From positions 1 to 54,256 of the forward strand of contig JAUWOY010000018.1 of the NCBI GenBank assembly GCA_030611885.1: 54,256 nucleotides of DNA, written 5' to 3'. Position numbers and translations under genes: made by a program. Source of the DNA: Chloroflexota bacterium. Its GTDB lineage: Bacteria; Chloroflexota; Anaerolineae; VGOG01. This document shows, piece by piece, positions 40,716 to 50,264 of this stretch (positions are counted from its first letter, which is position 1; every line of letters begins with the position of its first letter). The notes under the pieces are model-generated. The model was not told the DNA's origin, made no database searches, and saw only the letters and a program-made list of their open reading frames with translations.

Positions 40716-40728
40716 TAACTGGATCGGG

Positions 40729-40897
40729 AGAAGAATTGGATCGCGGCCCGCGCATTGCGCCAATCAGCGATTTCATCAAGAGCGAACTGGCGCGCCTTGA
40801 AGACAAGCAATTCGAGCACGAGTATGATAAGCCTGTAGCGCCAGTAAGCGAATTCAATGATCTGTTCAGATCGGCATTTGACGAAGTGTGGTCATAG
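40729..40897 (+). pseudogene. Duplicated 3' fragment of nucleotidyltransferase gene
   Basis: LDRGPRIAPISDFIKSELAR continues to FRSAFDEVWS and a TAG; it matches codons 210-260 of the gene at 39391 with a few substitutions. The fragment directly follows the BrnT/BrnA-like pair, so the pair is bracketed by two copies of the same tail. Confidence 0.85.
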
Positions 40898-40934
40898 GCT
40901 TATACTTCTTAATCGCCGATGATGTAGGTAGATG

Positions 40935-40998
40935 AGACGTACTACGAAAATCTGACTGAGGAGAAGATAGACCAGATTTTGGCAGGGTTAGCGTAAGG
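40935..40998 (+). pseudogene. Relic of a small antitoxin-type gene end
   Basis: In frame, DETYYENLTEEKIDQILAGLA ends at TAA. A related piece (NLTGEKIDRILAELA, TAG) is found at 38712-38749 after the S9 gene. Both look like 3' ends of a lost small gene; no start is preserved. The stretch 40998-41088 holds no gene. Confidence 0.4.
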
Positions 40999-41088
40999 CA
41001 GGGGTGACTAGGTGGAAAAACTTGGCTCCATTATTCAACCCTTCATTACACTCCAACGTGGGCTGTCACACAAAGGGGGATACCAACA

Positions 41089-41796
41089 ATGAAAAACGAA
41101 AAGGCCATGCAAGAAGTAATTGCGGTGCTTGAGCGCTACTTTGAAGCAGCACAACTTGACGATAATTACAATATCTCTATCATCAAGAAAGATTTCGAAC
41201 GTTATGGAGAAGTTCTCATTCCGATGGCTTTGGCCTACATAGTGCATTATCTACAGCAAGTTGCGCGAAAGACGATGATGACGTTTCTGACCGATGAAGC
41301 GCAAGGCGATATGTTTGTAGTCGTGACGGGGATGGAATTACTACTAAATGCCCAGAGCATAATCATAGCATTTGGGGAAAGAGGTATCTGGAAACTTATT
41401 GAAGTCTTGCGGTATAATGATGAAGATACAGCCGCTCTGGCGGCATTCTGTTTGGCGAGAAAACAATTCATCCGCCAGAGTTCAGTTCCTTATCTCAAAT
41501 CGGTGTTCCAAAGTGCAGAGGGCACGGGATACAAGGTTGCTCTAGCGTTTGCTTTACATGAGCATGGAGATAAAGCACCTTTTCAGGCTCTCTCAAAACA
41601 GTATCGTCTAGACCTCCAGGGGCGGGAGTTCCTCGACGTCCGCGGGCTTGGCCCTTTTCAGGTTCTCTCAAGACAGTACCGTCTAGACCCGACGATACTG
41701 AATGTGTTCTCGCTTATTGTTCTGGATATGGCAACAGATGGCCGTGCTCCTGAATGTCTAGGTCTCCGGCCTTGGAAAAGAAAGCAATATGAGTAG
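41089..41796 (+). CDS. HEAT-like repeat hypothetical protein
   Basis: A 235-residue all-helical protein. Segments such as GIWKLIEVLRYNDEDTAALAAFCLARK and VALAFALHEHGDKAPFQAL suggest HEAT-type repeats. An internal near-copy PFQALSKQYRLD / PFQVLSRQYRLD (about 164-202) points to a recent in-frame duplication of about 90 bp. The gene is AT-richer than its neighbours. I do not recognise a family or function. Confidence 0.5.
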   Translation: MKNEKAMQEVIAVLERYFEAAQLDDNYNISIIKKDFERYGEVLIPMALAYIVHYLQQVARKTMMTFLTDEAQGDMFVVVTGMELLLNAQSIIIAFGERGIWKLIEVLRYNDEDTAALAAFCLARKQFIRQSSVPYLKSVFQSAEGTGYKVALAFALHEHGDKAPFQALSKQYRLDLQGREFLDVRGLGPFQVLSRQYRLDPTILNVFSLIVLDMATDGRAPECLGLRPWKRKQYE

Positions 41797-41953
41797 TTGA
41801 GCAGAAATGTGCTGTATAGGCGCGGGTTTGTAATCCAGCAAGGGGCTAAGAAGCGAGCGCAGACGGCCACGCTCCGCTTCGCTCCACGCGGTAGCTGACG
41901 TGCACCATTATGGCATCAGCACAAGCTGGCCGGAGGAACAGGAGGGCGAAGGT

Positions 41954-42529
41954 ATGAGTAGTCAAGCTAGGTGTCCGAAATGCGGACAGATTGACATGGT
42001 GCTGAAGGTAAGTGCATTGCACAGTGGTGGTGTTTCGAGTACCGAGTATGAAGTAATTGTCCCAATCCAGTTGGGATCTAAGATAACACCGGTGTCTTCC
42101 AAGCGGGTGGGAGTCAGCCAGACAGAGCTAAGCAAAAAACTGGCACCGCCCCCCAAACTGGAACCGAAGGGTTATGCAGTGTATAATGATACCGAACGAG
42201 TGCTTAAGACTCTGGCCACACTGGCAGTGTGTTTAGGCTTTGTACTAGCGATTTGGGGTCAATGTGCAAACCTAGCAACCCTAGGAGGACAAGGGCTCTT
42301 GCAACTGATACTAGGTATCGCACTCGTTGGCTGTGGCGGTGCTTATATCTACTTTGTTACTAGTCGGCGGGAAAAACAAGCAATGGCAGTTCTGATGCCA
42401 AGATGGAAAAGAGCTATTGCTCGCTGGAACCAGCTCTACTACTGCGCCCGAGATGATGGCGTCTTCATCCCCGGCCAGAACCGTTTCGTGCCGGTGGATC
42501 AGATGACAGACTTTCTGTACGAGAAATGA
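41954..42529 (+). CDS. Zinc-ribbon membrane protein
   Basis: A 191-residue protein from the ATG at 41954. It begins RCPKCGQIDMV (one zinc-knuckle), has a helical hydrophobic pair LATLAVCLGFVLAIWG and LLQLILGIALVGCGGAYIYFV (about residues 88-140), and ends YYCARDDGVFIPGQNRFVPVDQMTDFLYEK, where the Cys may be part of a second half of the ribbon. Similar small proteins with unknown role are widespread. No operon partner is evident. Confidence 0.5.
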   Translation: MSSQARCPKCGQIDMVLKVSALHSGGVSSTEYEVIVPIQLGSKITPVSSKRVGVSQTELSKKLAPPPKLEPKGYAVYNDTERVLKTLATLAVCLGFVLAIWGQCANLATLGGQGLLQLILGIALVGCGGAYIYFVTSRREKQAMAVLMPRWKRAIARWNQLYYCARDDGVFIPGQNRFVPVDQMTDFLYEK

Positions 42530-42599
42530 GGAATGGAGAATGATACACTTGGTTGAGGTACCAGTATGGATAGAATGGGTGTGAAGAAGAGGAGAGGCA

Positions 42600-42842
42600 A
42601 TGGACTGGAGAGAGTACATTCATTCTGACCCGGAAGTGTTGTTAGGCAAACCGGTGGTCAAAGGCACGCGGCTTTCCGTCGAGTTTCTTCTTGGCCTGTT
42701 CGCTGCCGGGTGGACCGAGAAACAAGTGTTGGAAAACTATCCCACTCTCACGCCGCAAAGCCTGCGAGCAGTGTTTGCCTTTGCGACAGAATGTATGCGC
42801 GAAGAAGCATTGTTCGTCCTTGCACCCGCTGGAGCCGCCTGA
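42600..42842 (+). CDS. DUF433 antitoxin
   Basis: An 80-residue protein with GGAGAGG before the ATG. HSDPEVLLGKPVVKGTRLSVEFLLGLFAAGWTEKQVLENYPTLT is the DUF433 signature (xxGxPxxxGTR, winged-helix-like). These proteins pair with DUF5615 PIN-like toxins, one of which starts at the last base of this gene's stop codon. Confidence 0.85.
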   Translation: MDWREYIHSDPEVLLGKPVVKGTRLSVEFLLGLFAAGWTEKQVLENYPTLTPQSLRAVFAFATECMREEALFVLAPAGAA

Positions 42843-43222
42843 TGCAATTCTTGGCGAATGAGGATGTCCCGGTAGCCAGCATTCGTCATCTGCGTGCTGC
42901 CGGCTATGATGTTGCCAGCATCATTGAAGACTCCCCCGGTATGAAAGATGAATCCGTCTTAGCACGAGCCCACGCAGAACAACGCATCATCTTGACTTTC
43001 GACCGTGATTATGGAGAGTTAATATACCGACGCCGTCTGCCTACTCCAGCCGGTGTTGCATATTTTCGGTTTGCCCCATCCACTCCAGAAGAGCCAGCGG
43101 AACGTTTCATCGAACTACTTCGGGTAGGTGACATCACACTTGAGGGGCAGTTCACTGTGATTGGACGCGGTTGGGTACGTCAGCGTCCACTTCCACACGA
43201 GCCCCTCGAAAGGAGTAACTGA
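42842..43222 (+). CDS. DUF5615 PIN-like toxin
   Basis: A 126-residue protein. MQFLANEDVPVASIRHLRAAGYDVASIIEDSPGMKDESVLARAHAEQRIILTFDRDYG shows the NED, D(E)xV and TxDxDYG acidic positions of DUF5615/Mut7-C PIN-like proteins. Its ATG overlaps the DUF433 stop (TGATG), completing a toxin-antitoxin pair. Confidence 0.8.
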   Translation: MQFLANEDVPVASIRHLRAAGYDVASIIEDSPGMKDESVLARAHAEQRIILTFDRDYGELIYRRRLPTPAGVAYFRFAPSTPEEPAERFIELLRVGDITLEGQFTVIGRGWVRQRPLPHEPLERSN

Positions 43223-43223
43223 A

Positions 43224-43631
43224 ATGCTCAATAACAAGTTCACCTTTGTCGCGCTGCTTACCCTGCTGGCAGCCTTGACCGTGGCGGCTGGCTGCAGCCC
43301 GCAGCAGCAGGAGGTCAAGGCAAGCATTGACGACGCGGGCCGCGAGAAGCAACTCAAGAAGGGCCAAGCTCTGGTCGTCACCCTGGAGGGCAATCCGACC
43401 ACCGGCTATTCGTGGGAGGTGGCGGAACCTCTGGATGAGCAGGTATTGCGGCAGGCAGGCGAAGCGGAGTTCAAGCAGGAATCCGATGCTCTGGGGGCTG
43501 GAGGCGTGCAGATTCTCCGCTTCGAGGCAATGAACGCAGGCCAGACAACTCTTAAGCTGGTCTATCACCGCCCCTGGGAAAAGGACGTGGAACCGCTGGA
43601 GACCTACTCCATCCAGATCGTCGTGCGGTGA
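43224..43631 (+). CDS. Chagasin-family (I42) protease inhibitor lipoprotein
   Basis: A 135-residue protein. The N-terminus is a lipoprotein signal with lipobox VAAGC (Cys 24). The three chagasin loops are present: NPTTGYSW (57-64), GAGGVQILRF (about 91-100) and RPWE (about 115). Chagasins inhibit papain-type cysteine proteases. AAAGGAG lies before the ATG. It probably acts at the outer face of the membrane. Confidence 0.85.
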   Translation: MLNNKFTFVALLTLLAALTVAAGCSPQQQEVKASIDDAGREKQLKKGQALVVTLEGNPTTGYSWEVAEPLDEQVLRQAGEAEFKQESDALGAGGVQILRFEAMNAGQTTLKLVYHRPWEKDVEPLETYSIQIVVR

Positions 43632-43644
43632 TTGGCGTTTATCC

Positions 43645-43695
43645 GCCACGAATTTCACGAATTAACACGAAGATGAGAGGATGAATTAGTGAAAA
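43645..43695. repeat. Half copy of CACGAATT-word repeat
   Basis: GCCACGAATTTCACGAATT and AACACGAA match the left half of the palindrome at 7761, followed by GAATTAGTGAAAAA, but the right arm is missing. It lies upstream of the second nuoE. Confidence 0.7.
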
Positions 43696-43710
43696 AGGAG
43701 GAACTTCGAC

Positions 43711-44178
43711 ATGACAGAAGAAGTTCTTGATCTGACCAAACTCGACGAAATCGCAAAGGAAGTGGGGGAGGAACGCGGGGCCTTGATCCCCATCCTCCAG
43801 AGGGCGCAACACACCTACGGCTACCTGCCGAAGGAGGTCCTGAGGGCCATCTCCGAGAGGCTCTCCGTCCCCCTCAGCCGTGTCCTGGGCGTGGCCACCT
43901 TCTATTCCCAGTTCCACCTGACCCCCCGCGGCCGTCACGTCATCCAGCAGTGCGACGGCACCGCCTGCCACGTGCGGGGGGCCAAGAGGATAATCAGCGC
44001 CGTAGAGAGGAAGCTGGGCATAAAGGCCGGCGAGATGACTCCCGACCTCAAGCTCACCTACGAGGTGGTCTACTGCCTGGGCTGCTGCGCCATAGGGCCA
44101 GCGGCGATGGTTGATGAACAGGTCGTCGGGCAACTCGTGCCAGAGAAGATGCTAAAGATCATAGACGAACTGGAATGA
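43711..44178 (+). CDS. nuoE: NuoE-like subunit of second formate dehydrogenase
   Basis: A 155-residue protein with AGGAGG before the ATG. ALIPILQRAQHTYGYLPKEVL, CDGTACHVRGAKRII and EVVYCLGCCAIGPAAMV give the four cysteines of the NuoE [2Fe-2S] cluster. It starts a three-gene operon with the NuoF-GltD fusion and the NuoG-FdhA fusion. Confidence 0.93.
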   Translation: MTEEVLDLTKLDEIAKEVGEERGALIPILQRAQHTYGYLPKEVLRAISERLSVPLSRVLGVATFYSQFHLTPRGRHVIQQCDGTACHVRGAKRIISAVERKLGIKAGEMTPDLKLTYEVVYCLGCCAIGPAAMVDEQVVGQLVPEKMLKIIDELE

Positions 44179-44217
44179 TGCATCGGCTACCTCAAAGTAT
44201 TGGAGAGGAGATTCAAA

Positions 44218-47200
44218 ATGCCAAAGATAAGAACACTTGCTGATCTACAGTGGATGAGGGAGGGAATAAAGCAATCTAAAGAGCGTAAGAAAAAAGTCCC
44301 CAAGATAATCGTAGGGATGGCAAGTTGCGGGATCGCTAATGGGGCGAAGGAAGTCTGGGCCTCTATCCAACATAAGTTAGAAAAGGACAGAATAAAGGCC
44401 GATCTCATTCAAACCGGCTGCATTGGGATGTGCTCCAACGAGGTCTTGGTTGACATCATCAAGCCAGGGTGCCCGCGCATCAGCTACAAGCATGTCACGC
44501 CCCAGATAGCTGAAGAGCTGATTGACGACTGGGTGGCGGGGAATAACCCTCGCCCCGATCTCGCCCTAGCCGTGATTGATGAAAAGCCCTTTGAAGGGAT
44601 TCCAGCTTGGACAGAGCTCCCCTTCTTCGCAAACCAAGAGAAGATCGTCCTGCACAACTGCGGCTTCATTGACCCTGAGAACATCGAGGAGTACATCGCC
44701 CGCGACGGCTATGCCGCCATGGCCAAAGTGCTCACTGAGATGACCCAGGAGGAGGTGATCGGGGAGGTGAAGCGCTCCGGGCTCAGGGGGCGCGGCGGAG
44801 GCGGCTTCCCGACGGGCCTAAAGTGGGAGTTCACCCGCAAGGCCAGGGGCGAGCCCAAATACCTCATCGTTAACAGCGACGAGGGCGACCCGGGGGCCTT
44901 CATGGACCGCAGCCTCGACGAGGGGGATCCCCACTCCATCCTGGAAGGGATGCTCATCGCCGCCTACGCTATCGGCGCCAAGAAGGGCTTCATCTACTGC
45001 CGGGCGGAGTATCCCTTGGCCGTCAAGCGCCTCAGGTACGCCATCGAGCAAGCCAGGGAATACGGCTTTCTGGGCGAGGACATCCTGGGGACGGGCTTCA
45101 GTTTCGACATCGAGCTCAAGGAGGGGGCTGGGGCCTTCGTCTGCGGCGAGGAGACGGCCCTCATGGCCTCCATCGAGGGCAGAAGGGGCATGCCCAGGCC
45201 GCGCCCTCCCTTCCCCGCCACCAGCGGCCTCTGGGGCAAGCCCACCAACATCAACAACGTCAAATCCTACGCCACCGTCCCCCAGATCATCCTCAAGGGC
45301 GCCGATTGGTTCGCCTCCATGGGCACTGAGCGCAGCAAGGGGACGATGGTCTACGCCCTCACCGGCCAGGTCAACAACACCGGCCTGGTGGAGATCCCTA
45401 TGGGTTCTACTCTGGGGGAGGTCGTCTTCGACATAGGCGGGGGCATCCGGGGCGGCAAGAAATTCAAGGCCGTGCAGATAGGCGGCCCTTTAGGTGGGTG
45501 CCTGCCGGCTGAGCTTCTCAACACACCCGTAGACTATGAATCCATCACTGAGACCGGCGCCATCATGGGTTCCGGGGGGATGATCGCGGTTGACGAGACC
45601 ACCTGCATGGTGGAGTTAGCCAAGTTCTTCCTCACCTTTGCCCAGGCCGAGTCTTGCGGTCAGTGCGGACCCTGCAGGATAGGCGGCAAGAGGATGCTGG
45701 AGGTTCTGACCAGGATCACCGAGGGCCAGGGGACGATGGAGGACCTGGAATTGTTGGAGGTGTTATGCCAGGGTATAGCCGATGCCTCCCTCTGCGGTCT
45801 GGGGCAGCTCACTCCCAACCCGGTGCTCACCACGCTGAAGTACTTCGGGGATGAGTACATCGCCCACATCGTGGACAAGCGCTGCCCGGCGGGGGTCTGC
45901 GAGGCGCTGGTGCCGGCCCGCTGTAACAATGCCTGCCCCGCTGAGGTGAACGTGCCCCTCTACGTCCGCCTCATCGCTGACGGCAAATACGACGAGGCCC
46001 TGGAGGTGCATCGCCAGGCCAACCCCTTCCCGCTTATCTGCGGGCGGGTATGTCCGGCCTTCTGCGAGGACGCCTGCCGGCGGGGGGAACTGGACGAACC
46101 GGTGGCCATCCGCACTCTCAAACGCTTCATGGCCGACTACGAGATGGATCACCCCTGGACGCCGCCCCAGTTGGAAGGGGACAAAGGGAAGAAGGTGGCC
46201 ATCGTTGGTTCCGGCCCGGCTGGCCTCACGGTGGCCCTGCGGCTGGCCCAGAGGGGCTATCGGGTGACCGTCTTCGAGGCCCTGCCTGTGGTGGGAGGGA
46301 TGATGGCCGTGGGCATACCCGACTACCGCCTGCCCAAGGACATCCTCCGCTACGAGATAGAGGCCATCGAGAGGACGGGCAAGGTGGAGTTCGTGACCAG
46401 CACCCGCATCGGCAAGGACGTCACCCTGGACGAGCTGAAAGAAAAATACGACGCCGTCTTCATCGCCGTGGGGGCGCACAAGAGCCGCGAGCTGGGCATC
46501 CCCGGCGAGGACAAGGATGGCGTCCTCCACGGCACGGAGTTCTTGCGGGAGATGCACCTGAGTGGCGACATGAGCTACGTGAAGGGCAAGAGGGTGGCCA
46601 TCGTCGGCGGCGGCAACGCGGCCATAGACACGGCCCGCTCGGCCCTCCGCCTGGGTGCTTCTGACGTGCACATCGTCTATCGGCGCAGGCGCGAGGACAT
46701 GCCAGCCCACGTGGAGGAGATAAGGCAGGCCGAGGAGGAGGGGGTGAAGTTCCACTTCCTGGTCATCCCCACCAAAGTCCAAGGCAACGGCCGGGTGGAG
46801 GCGGTGCGCTGCCAGCGTATGAGTTTGAAAAACGAGGAGGGGCGGCCCGTCTTCGACCGCACGGCCCGCAAGCGCCCCTTCCCCATCGAGGGAGCCGAAT
46901 TCACCCTGGCCGTTGACTTGCTCATCCCCGCCATCGGCCAGGCACCGGACCTCGCTTTCCTCGACGGCATGGGATTGGAGACTAGAAGGGGAGGCACCAT
47001 CGCCGCCGACCTCCGCACCTTCGCCACCAGCGTGCCCGGCATCTTCGCCGGGGGCGACGCCATCAGCGGCCCCGCCACCGTCATCGAGGCCATCGCCGCC
47101 GGGAACAAGGCCGCCCAGGCCATTGACCGCTACCTGAAGGGACTGGAGCTTCCAGCCCCGGCCAGGATCATGGAGCGGCCCACGGAAGGCGTAGGCGAGT

Positions 47201-47370
47201 TCGAGATGCCGGAGGAGGATGCGGAGAGGCCACGTCAGAAGGCATCCACTGTGGCCCCCGAGGCGCGGGTGCACGACTTCCGCGAGGTGGAGCTTGGCTT
47301 CACGATGGAGGCCATAGCTCGGGCCGAAGCCCGGCGCTGCCTGCGCTGCGATTTGGAGAAGAGGTCCTAG
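44218..47370 (+). CDS. [2Fe-2S]-NuoF-GltD fusion flavoprotein
   Basis: A 1050-residue protein from the ATG at 44218 (GGAGAGGAG upstream). Residues about 1-125 are a thioredoxin-like [2Fe-2S] domain; 130-560 are NuoF (GLRGRGGGGFPTGLKW, NSDEGDPGAFMDRSLDEGDPH, ESCGQCGPCRIGG). From about 565 a GltD/NfnB-type domain follows: Cys cluster CNNACPAEVNVPLYV and ICGRVCPAFCEDAC, FAD motif GSGPAGLTVAL, a second Rossmann GGGNAAIDTA and VYRRRREDMPA, whose arginines favour NADPH. The two nucleotide sites suggest NAD(H)/NADP(H) plus ferredoxin coupling with the formate dehydrogenase below. Such fusions are known from HylB-type enzymes. Confidence 0.93.
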   Translation: MPKIRTLADLQWMREGIKQSKERKKKVPKIIVGMASCGIANGAKEVWASIQHKLEKDRIKADLIQTGCIGMCSNEVLVDIIKPGCPRISYKHVTPQIAEELIDDWVAGNNPRPDLALAVIDEKPFEGIPAWTELPFFANQEKIVLHNCGFIDPENIEEYIARDGYAAMAKVLTEMTQEEVIGEVKRSGLRGRGGGGFPTGLKWEFTRKARGEPKYLIVNSDEGDPGAFMDRSLDEGDPHSILEGMLIAAYAIGAKKGFIYCRAEYPLAVKRLRYAIEQAREYGFLGEDILGTGFSFDIELKEGAGAFVCGEETALMASIEGRRGMPRPRPPFPATSGLWGKPTNINNVKSYATVPQIILKGADWFASMGTERSKGTMVYALTGQVNNTGLVEIPMGSTLGEVVFDIGGGIRGGKKFKAVQIGGPLGGCLPAELLNTPVDYESITETGAIMGSGGMIAVDETTCMVELAKFFLTFAQAESCGQCGPCRIGGKRMLEVLTRITEGQGTMEDLELLEVLCQGIADASLCGLGQLTPNPVLTTLKYFGDEYIAHIVDKRCPAGVCEALVPARCNNACPAEVNVPLYVRLIADGKYDEALEVHRQANPFPLICGRVCPAFCEDACRRGELDEPVAIRTLKRFMADYEMDHPWTPPQLEGDKGKKVAIVGSGPAGLTVALRLAQRGYRVTVFEALPVVGGMMAVGIPDYRLPKDILRYEIEAIERTGKVEFVTSTRIGKDVTLDELKEKYDAVFIAVGAHKSRELGIPGEDKDGVLHGTEFLREMHLSGDMSYVKGKRVAIVGGGNAAIDTARSALRLGASDVHIVYRRRREDMPAHVEEIRQAEEEGVKFHFLVIPTKVQGNGRVEAVRCQRMSLKNEEGRPVFDRTARKRPFPIEGAEFTLAVDLLIPAIGQAPDLAFLDGMGLETRRGGTIAADLRTFATSVPGIFAGGDAISGPATVIEAIAAGNKAAQAIDRYLKGLELPAPARIMERPTEGVGEFEMPEEDAERPRQKASTVAPEARVHDFREVELGFTMEAIARAEARRCLRCDLEKRS

Positions 47371-47431
47371 GTAGATCGTGTGGATCCCCTAAGCGACCAT
47401 AAGTAAGTATAGCAAGGAGGAGGGCAACCAT

Positions 47432-50128
47432 ATGGCCGAGATCACACTCACGATAGACGGGAAGAAAGTCAAAGGAGAGCAGGGAGACACCATCCTTGAA
47501 GTGTGCCAGAAGAATGGGGTTCATATCCCAACTCTGTGCTACCATCCGGCCCTGCCACCAGAGGGAATCTGCCGGGTGTGCCTGGTGGAAGTGACCGGAC
47601 AGCGACTCTTGCAGCCGTCCTGCACCTTCAAAGTGTCCGAGGGAATGGAGGTGAAGACCCACTCGCCCAACGTGGTAGAAGCACGCCGCTTCGTGGTCGA
47701 GCTGATCCTCTCCGACCACCCGCTCGATTGCATGACCTGCGAGATGAACGGCCACTGCGAGCTCCAGGACCTATGCTATGAGCTGGGGATCAAAGAGACC
47801 CGCTTCCCCGGCGTACGGCATGCCTACCCCATTGACGACTCAAACCCTTTCATCGAGCGCGACTACAACAAGTGCGTCCTCTGCCGCCGGTGCGTGCGGG
47901 CCTGCGAATACATGAACGGTGTGGAAGCCATCGGCATCCTCTGGCGCGGCTTCGAGACCAAGATCGGCACGGCCTTCGACATCGGCCTGCAGGATTCGCC
48001 CTGCGAGTTCTGCGGGATGTGCGTGGAGGTCTGCCCCACCGGCGCGCTGACCCCCATAGAACGCAAGGGCCAGGGGCGCGAATGGGAGTTCAGGCACGTG
48101 CAGACCATCTGCCCCTACTGCGGCATGGGCTGCCAACTTGACCTGAACATCAAGGAAAATCAAATCGTCCAGGTGCAGTCGGTGTGGGACGGGCCGGCCA
48201 ACCACGGTTGGACCTGCGTCAAAGGGCGCTTCGGCTTCGACTTCACCCACCACCCCGACCGGCTGACCAGGCCGCTGATCAAGAAGGACGGCCAGTTCGT
48301 CGAGGCCACCTGGGACGAGGCCCTGGACCTGGTGACTAGCAGGCTGGGCGAGATAAAGGAAAAGCACAGCAGCGACGCCATCGGGGTGCTCAGCTCCGCC
48401 AAGTGCACCAACGAGGAGAACTACGTCGTGCAGAAGTTCGCCCGGGCGGTGATAGGGACCAACAACGTTGACCACTGCGCCCGTCTCTGACACGCCCCGA
48501 CCGTGACCGGTCTGGTCACAGCATTTGGTTCCGGGGCAATGACCAACTCCTTCGACGACATCGCCAACGATGCCCAGGTCTACTTCATCATCGGCTCCAA
48601 CACCACGGAGAACCATCCGGTGCTGGGAATGCGCATCCGCCAGGCGGTCAAACAGCGGGGCGCCAAGCTCATCCTCTGCGACCCGCGCGAAATCCCCATC
48701 GCCGAGTTCGCCACCCTCCATATCCGCCACCAGCCGGGCACCGACATCGCGCTGCTCAACGGGATCATGAACGTGCTGATAACCGAGGAGCTCTACGACG
48801 AGGACTTCGTGGCGGAGCGCACTGAGAACTTCGAGGAGCTGAAGGAGACGGTGCTCAAGTACCCGCCGGAGAGGGCGGCGGAGATCTGTGGCATAACCCC
48901 TGAGGAGATCGTCGAGGCGGCGCACATGCTGGCCGAGAACCGTCCCAGCGCGCTGCTCTACGCCATGGGCATCACCCAGCACACCTGCGGCCACCAGAAC
49001 GTCCTCTCCACCGCCAACCTGCAGATGCTTTTAGGCAACATGGGTGTGCCTGGCGGCGGGGTCAACCCCCTGCGCGGCCAGAACAACGTCCAGGGCGCTT
49101 GCGACATGGGCGCGCTGGTGAACGTGTACCCCGGCTACCAGAAGGTGACCGACCCGGCGGTGCGGGAGAAGTTCGAGAGGGCCTGGGCGGTGAAGCTCTC
49201 GCCTGAGGTCGGCACCACATTGGTGGAGATGATCAACGCCGCCGAGACGGGCGAGATCAAGGCCCTGTACATCATGGGCGAGAACCCCATGCTCTCCGAT
49301 CCCGACGCCAACCACGTGGAGAAGTGCCTGAAGAGCCTCGACTTCCTGGTGGTGCAGGACATCTTTCTCACCGAGACGGCCCAACTAGCCGACGTCGTGC
49401 TGCCGGGAGTGAGCACGTTTGAGAAGGATGGTACCTTCACCAACTCCGAGCGGCGCATCCAGTTAGGGCACCAAGCGGTAGATCCGCCCGGCGAGGCCCG
49501 GCAGGACTGGTGGATCGTGGGCGAAGTGGCTCGGCGGCTGGGCTACGATGGGCTCACCTACGGCTCTCCCAGCGAGATCATGGACGAGATCGCTTCGCTG
49601 ACCCCCATCTATGGCGGCATCTCCCACGAGCGGCTCGGCACCCAGGGATTGCAGTGGCCTTGTCCCGCCCCTGATCATCCTGGCACGCCGATACTGCACG
49701 TGGGCAAGTTCAGCCGTGGTCTGGGGCACTTCAGCGGAGTGGAGTGGCAGCCGCCGGCGGAGGAGCCCGATGAGGAATATCCTCTCATCCTCACCACCGG
49801 CCGCGTGCTCTATCAATTCCACACCGGCTCGATGTCCCGCCGCTCCGAGGGATTGGATGTCATCTGCCCGGAGGCGGTAGTGGAGCTCAACACCGAGGAT
49901 GCGTCCCAGCTAGGTATCGCCGACGGGCAGATGATGAAGCTCACCTCGCGGCGCGGCGAAGTCACGGCCAAGGTGGAAGTGAGCGACAAGATCAAGCCCG
50001 GCCTGGTCTTCATGCCCTGGCACTTCGCCGAGGCGGCGGCCAACAAGCTGACCATCGCCGCCCTCGACCCCACGGCCAAGATCCCGGAGTACAAAGTCTG
50101 CGCCGTGAAGGTAGAACCGGTGGGGTAG
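47432..50128 (+). CDS. fdhF: NuoG-formate dehydrogenase fusion, selenoprotein
   Basis: An 898-residue protein. The first 230 residues are NuoG-like: [2Fe-2S] (CYHPALPPEGICRVC), a His/Cys cluster (HPLDCMTCEMNGHCELQDLC) and two [4Fe-4S] motifs. Then come the FDH Fe-S motif CPYCGMGC and the Mo/W-bis-PGD domains. Codon 353 is UGA (48488-48490) in DHCARL-U-HAPTVTGL, the Sec site of formate dehydrogenases, and a SECIS hairpin follows. This is the catalytic subunit of an NAD(P)- and ferredoxin-linked cytoplasmic formate dehydrogenase with the two genes upstream. AGGAGG precedes the ATG. Confidence 0.95.
48494..48537 (+). promoter_or_regulatory. Bacterial SECIS element of fdhF
   Basis: An outer stem GCCCCG/CGGGGC and a perfect inner stem GTGACC/GGTCAC with loop GGUCT lie 3-47 nt after the UGA. 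The loop equals that of the fdhA SECIS at 20163. Confidence 0.85.
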
Positions 50129-50184
50129 GAGCGCCGCGTTGCTATGCTCTCTCCTCGCTCCCCTGCACAGCACGAAAACAAAAG

Positions 50185-50218
50185 GCCTCGCCACGTGTTT
50201 CTCACGGGCGAGGCTTTT
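50185..50218. terminator. Bidirectional terminator
   Basis: GCCTCGCC-a-CGTG and CACG-GGCGAGGC pair around TTTCT, followed by TTTT on the plus strand and preceded by AAAACAAAA, so it also gives a U-run for the minus strand. It separates the fdhF operon from the convergent TIR gene. Confidence 0.9.
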
Positions 50219-50264
50219 GCTTTGCGGGAGATAGATAAAGCGCAGCCAAAACACCTCAGAGTCG

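Noticed and set aside
45763-47274. A 503-codon minus-strand frame opposite the NuoF-GltD gene
   Set aside because: Same reason: low-complexity shadow of a conserved gene; no ribosome site or domain.
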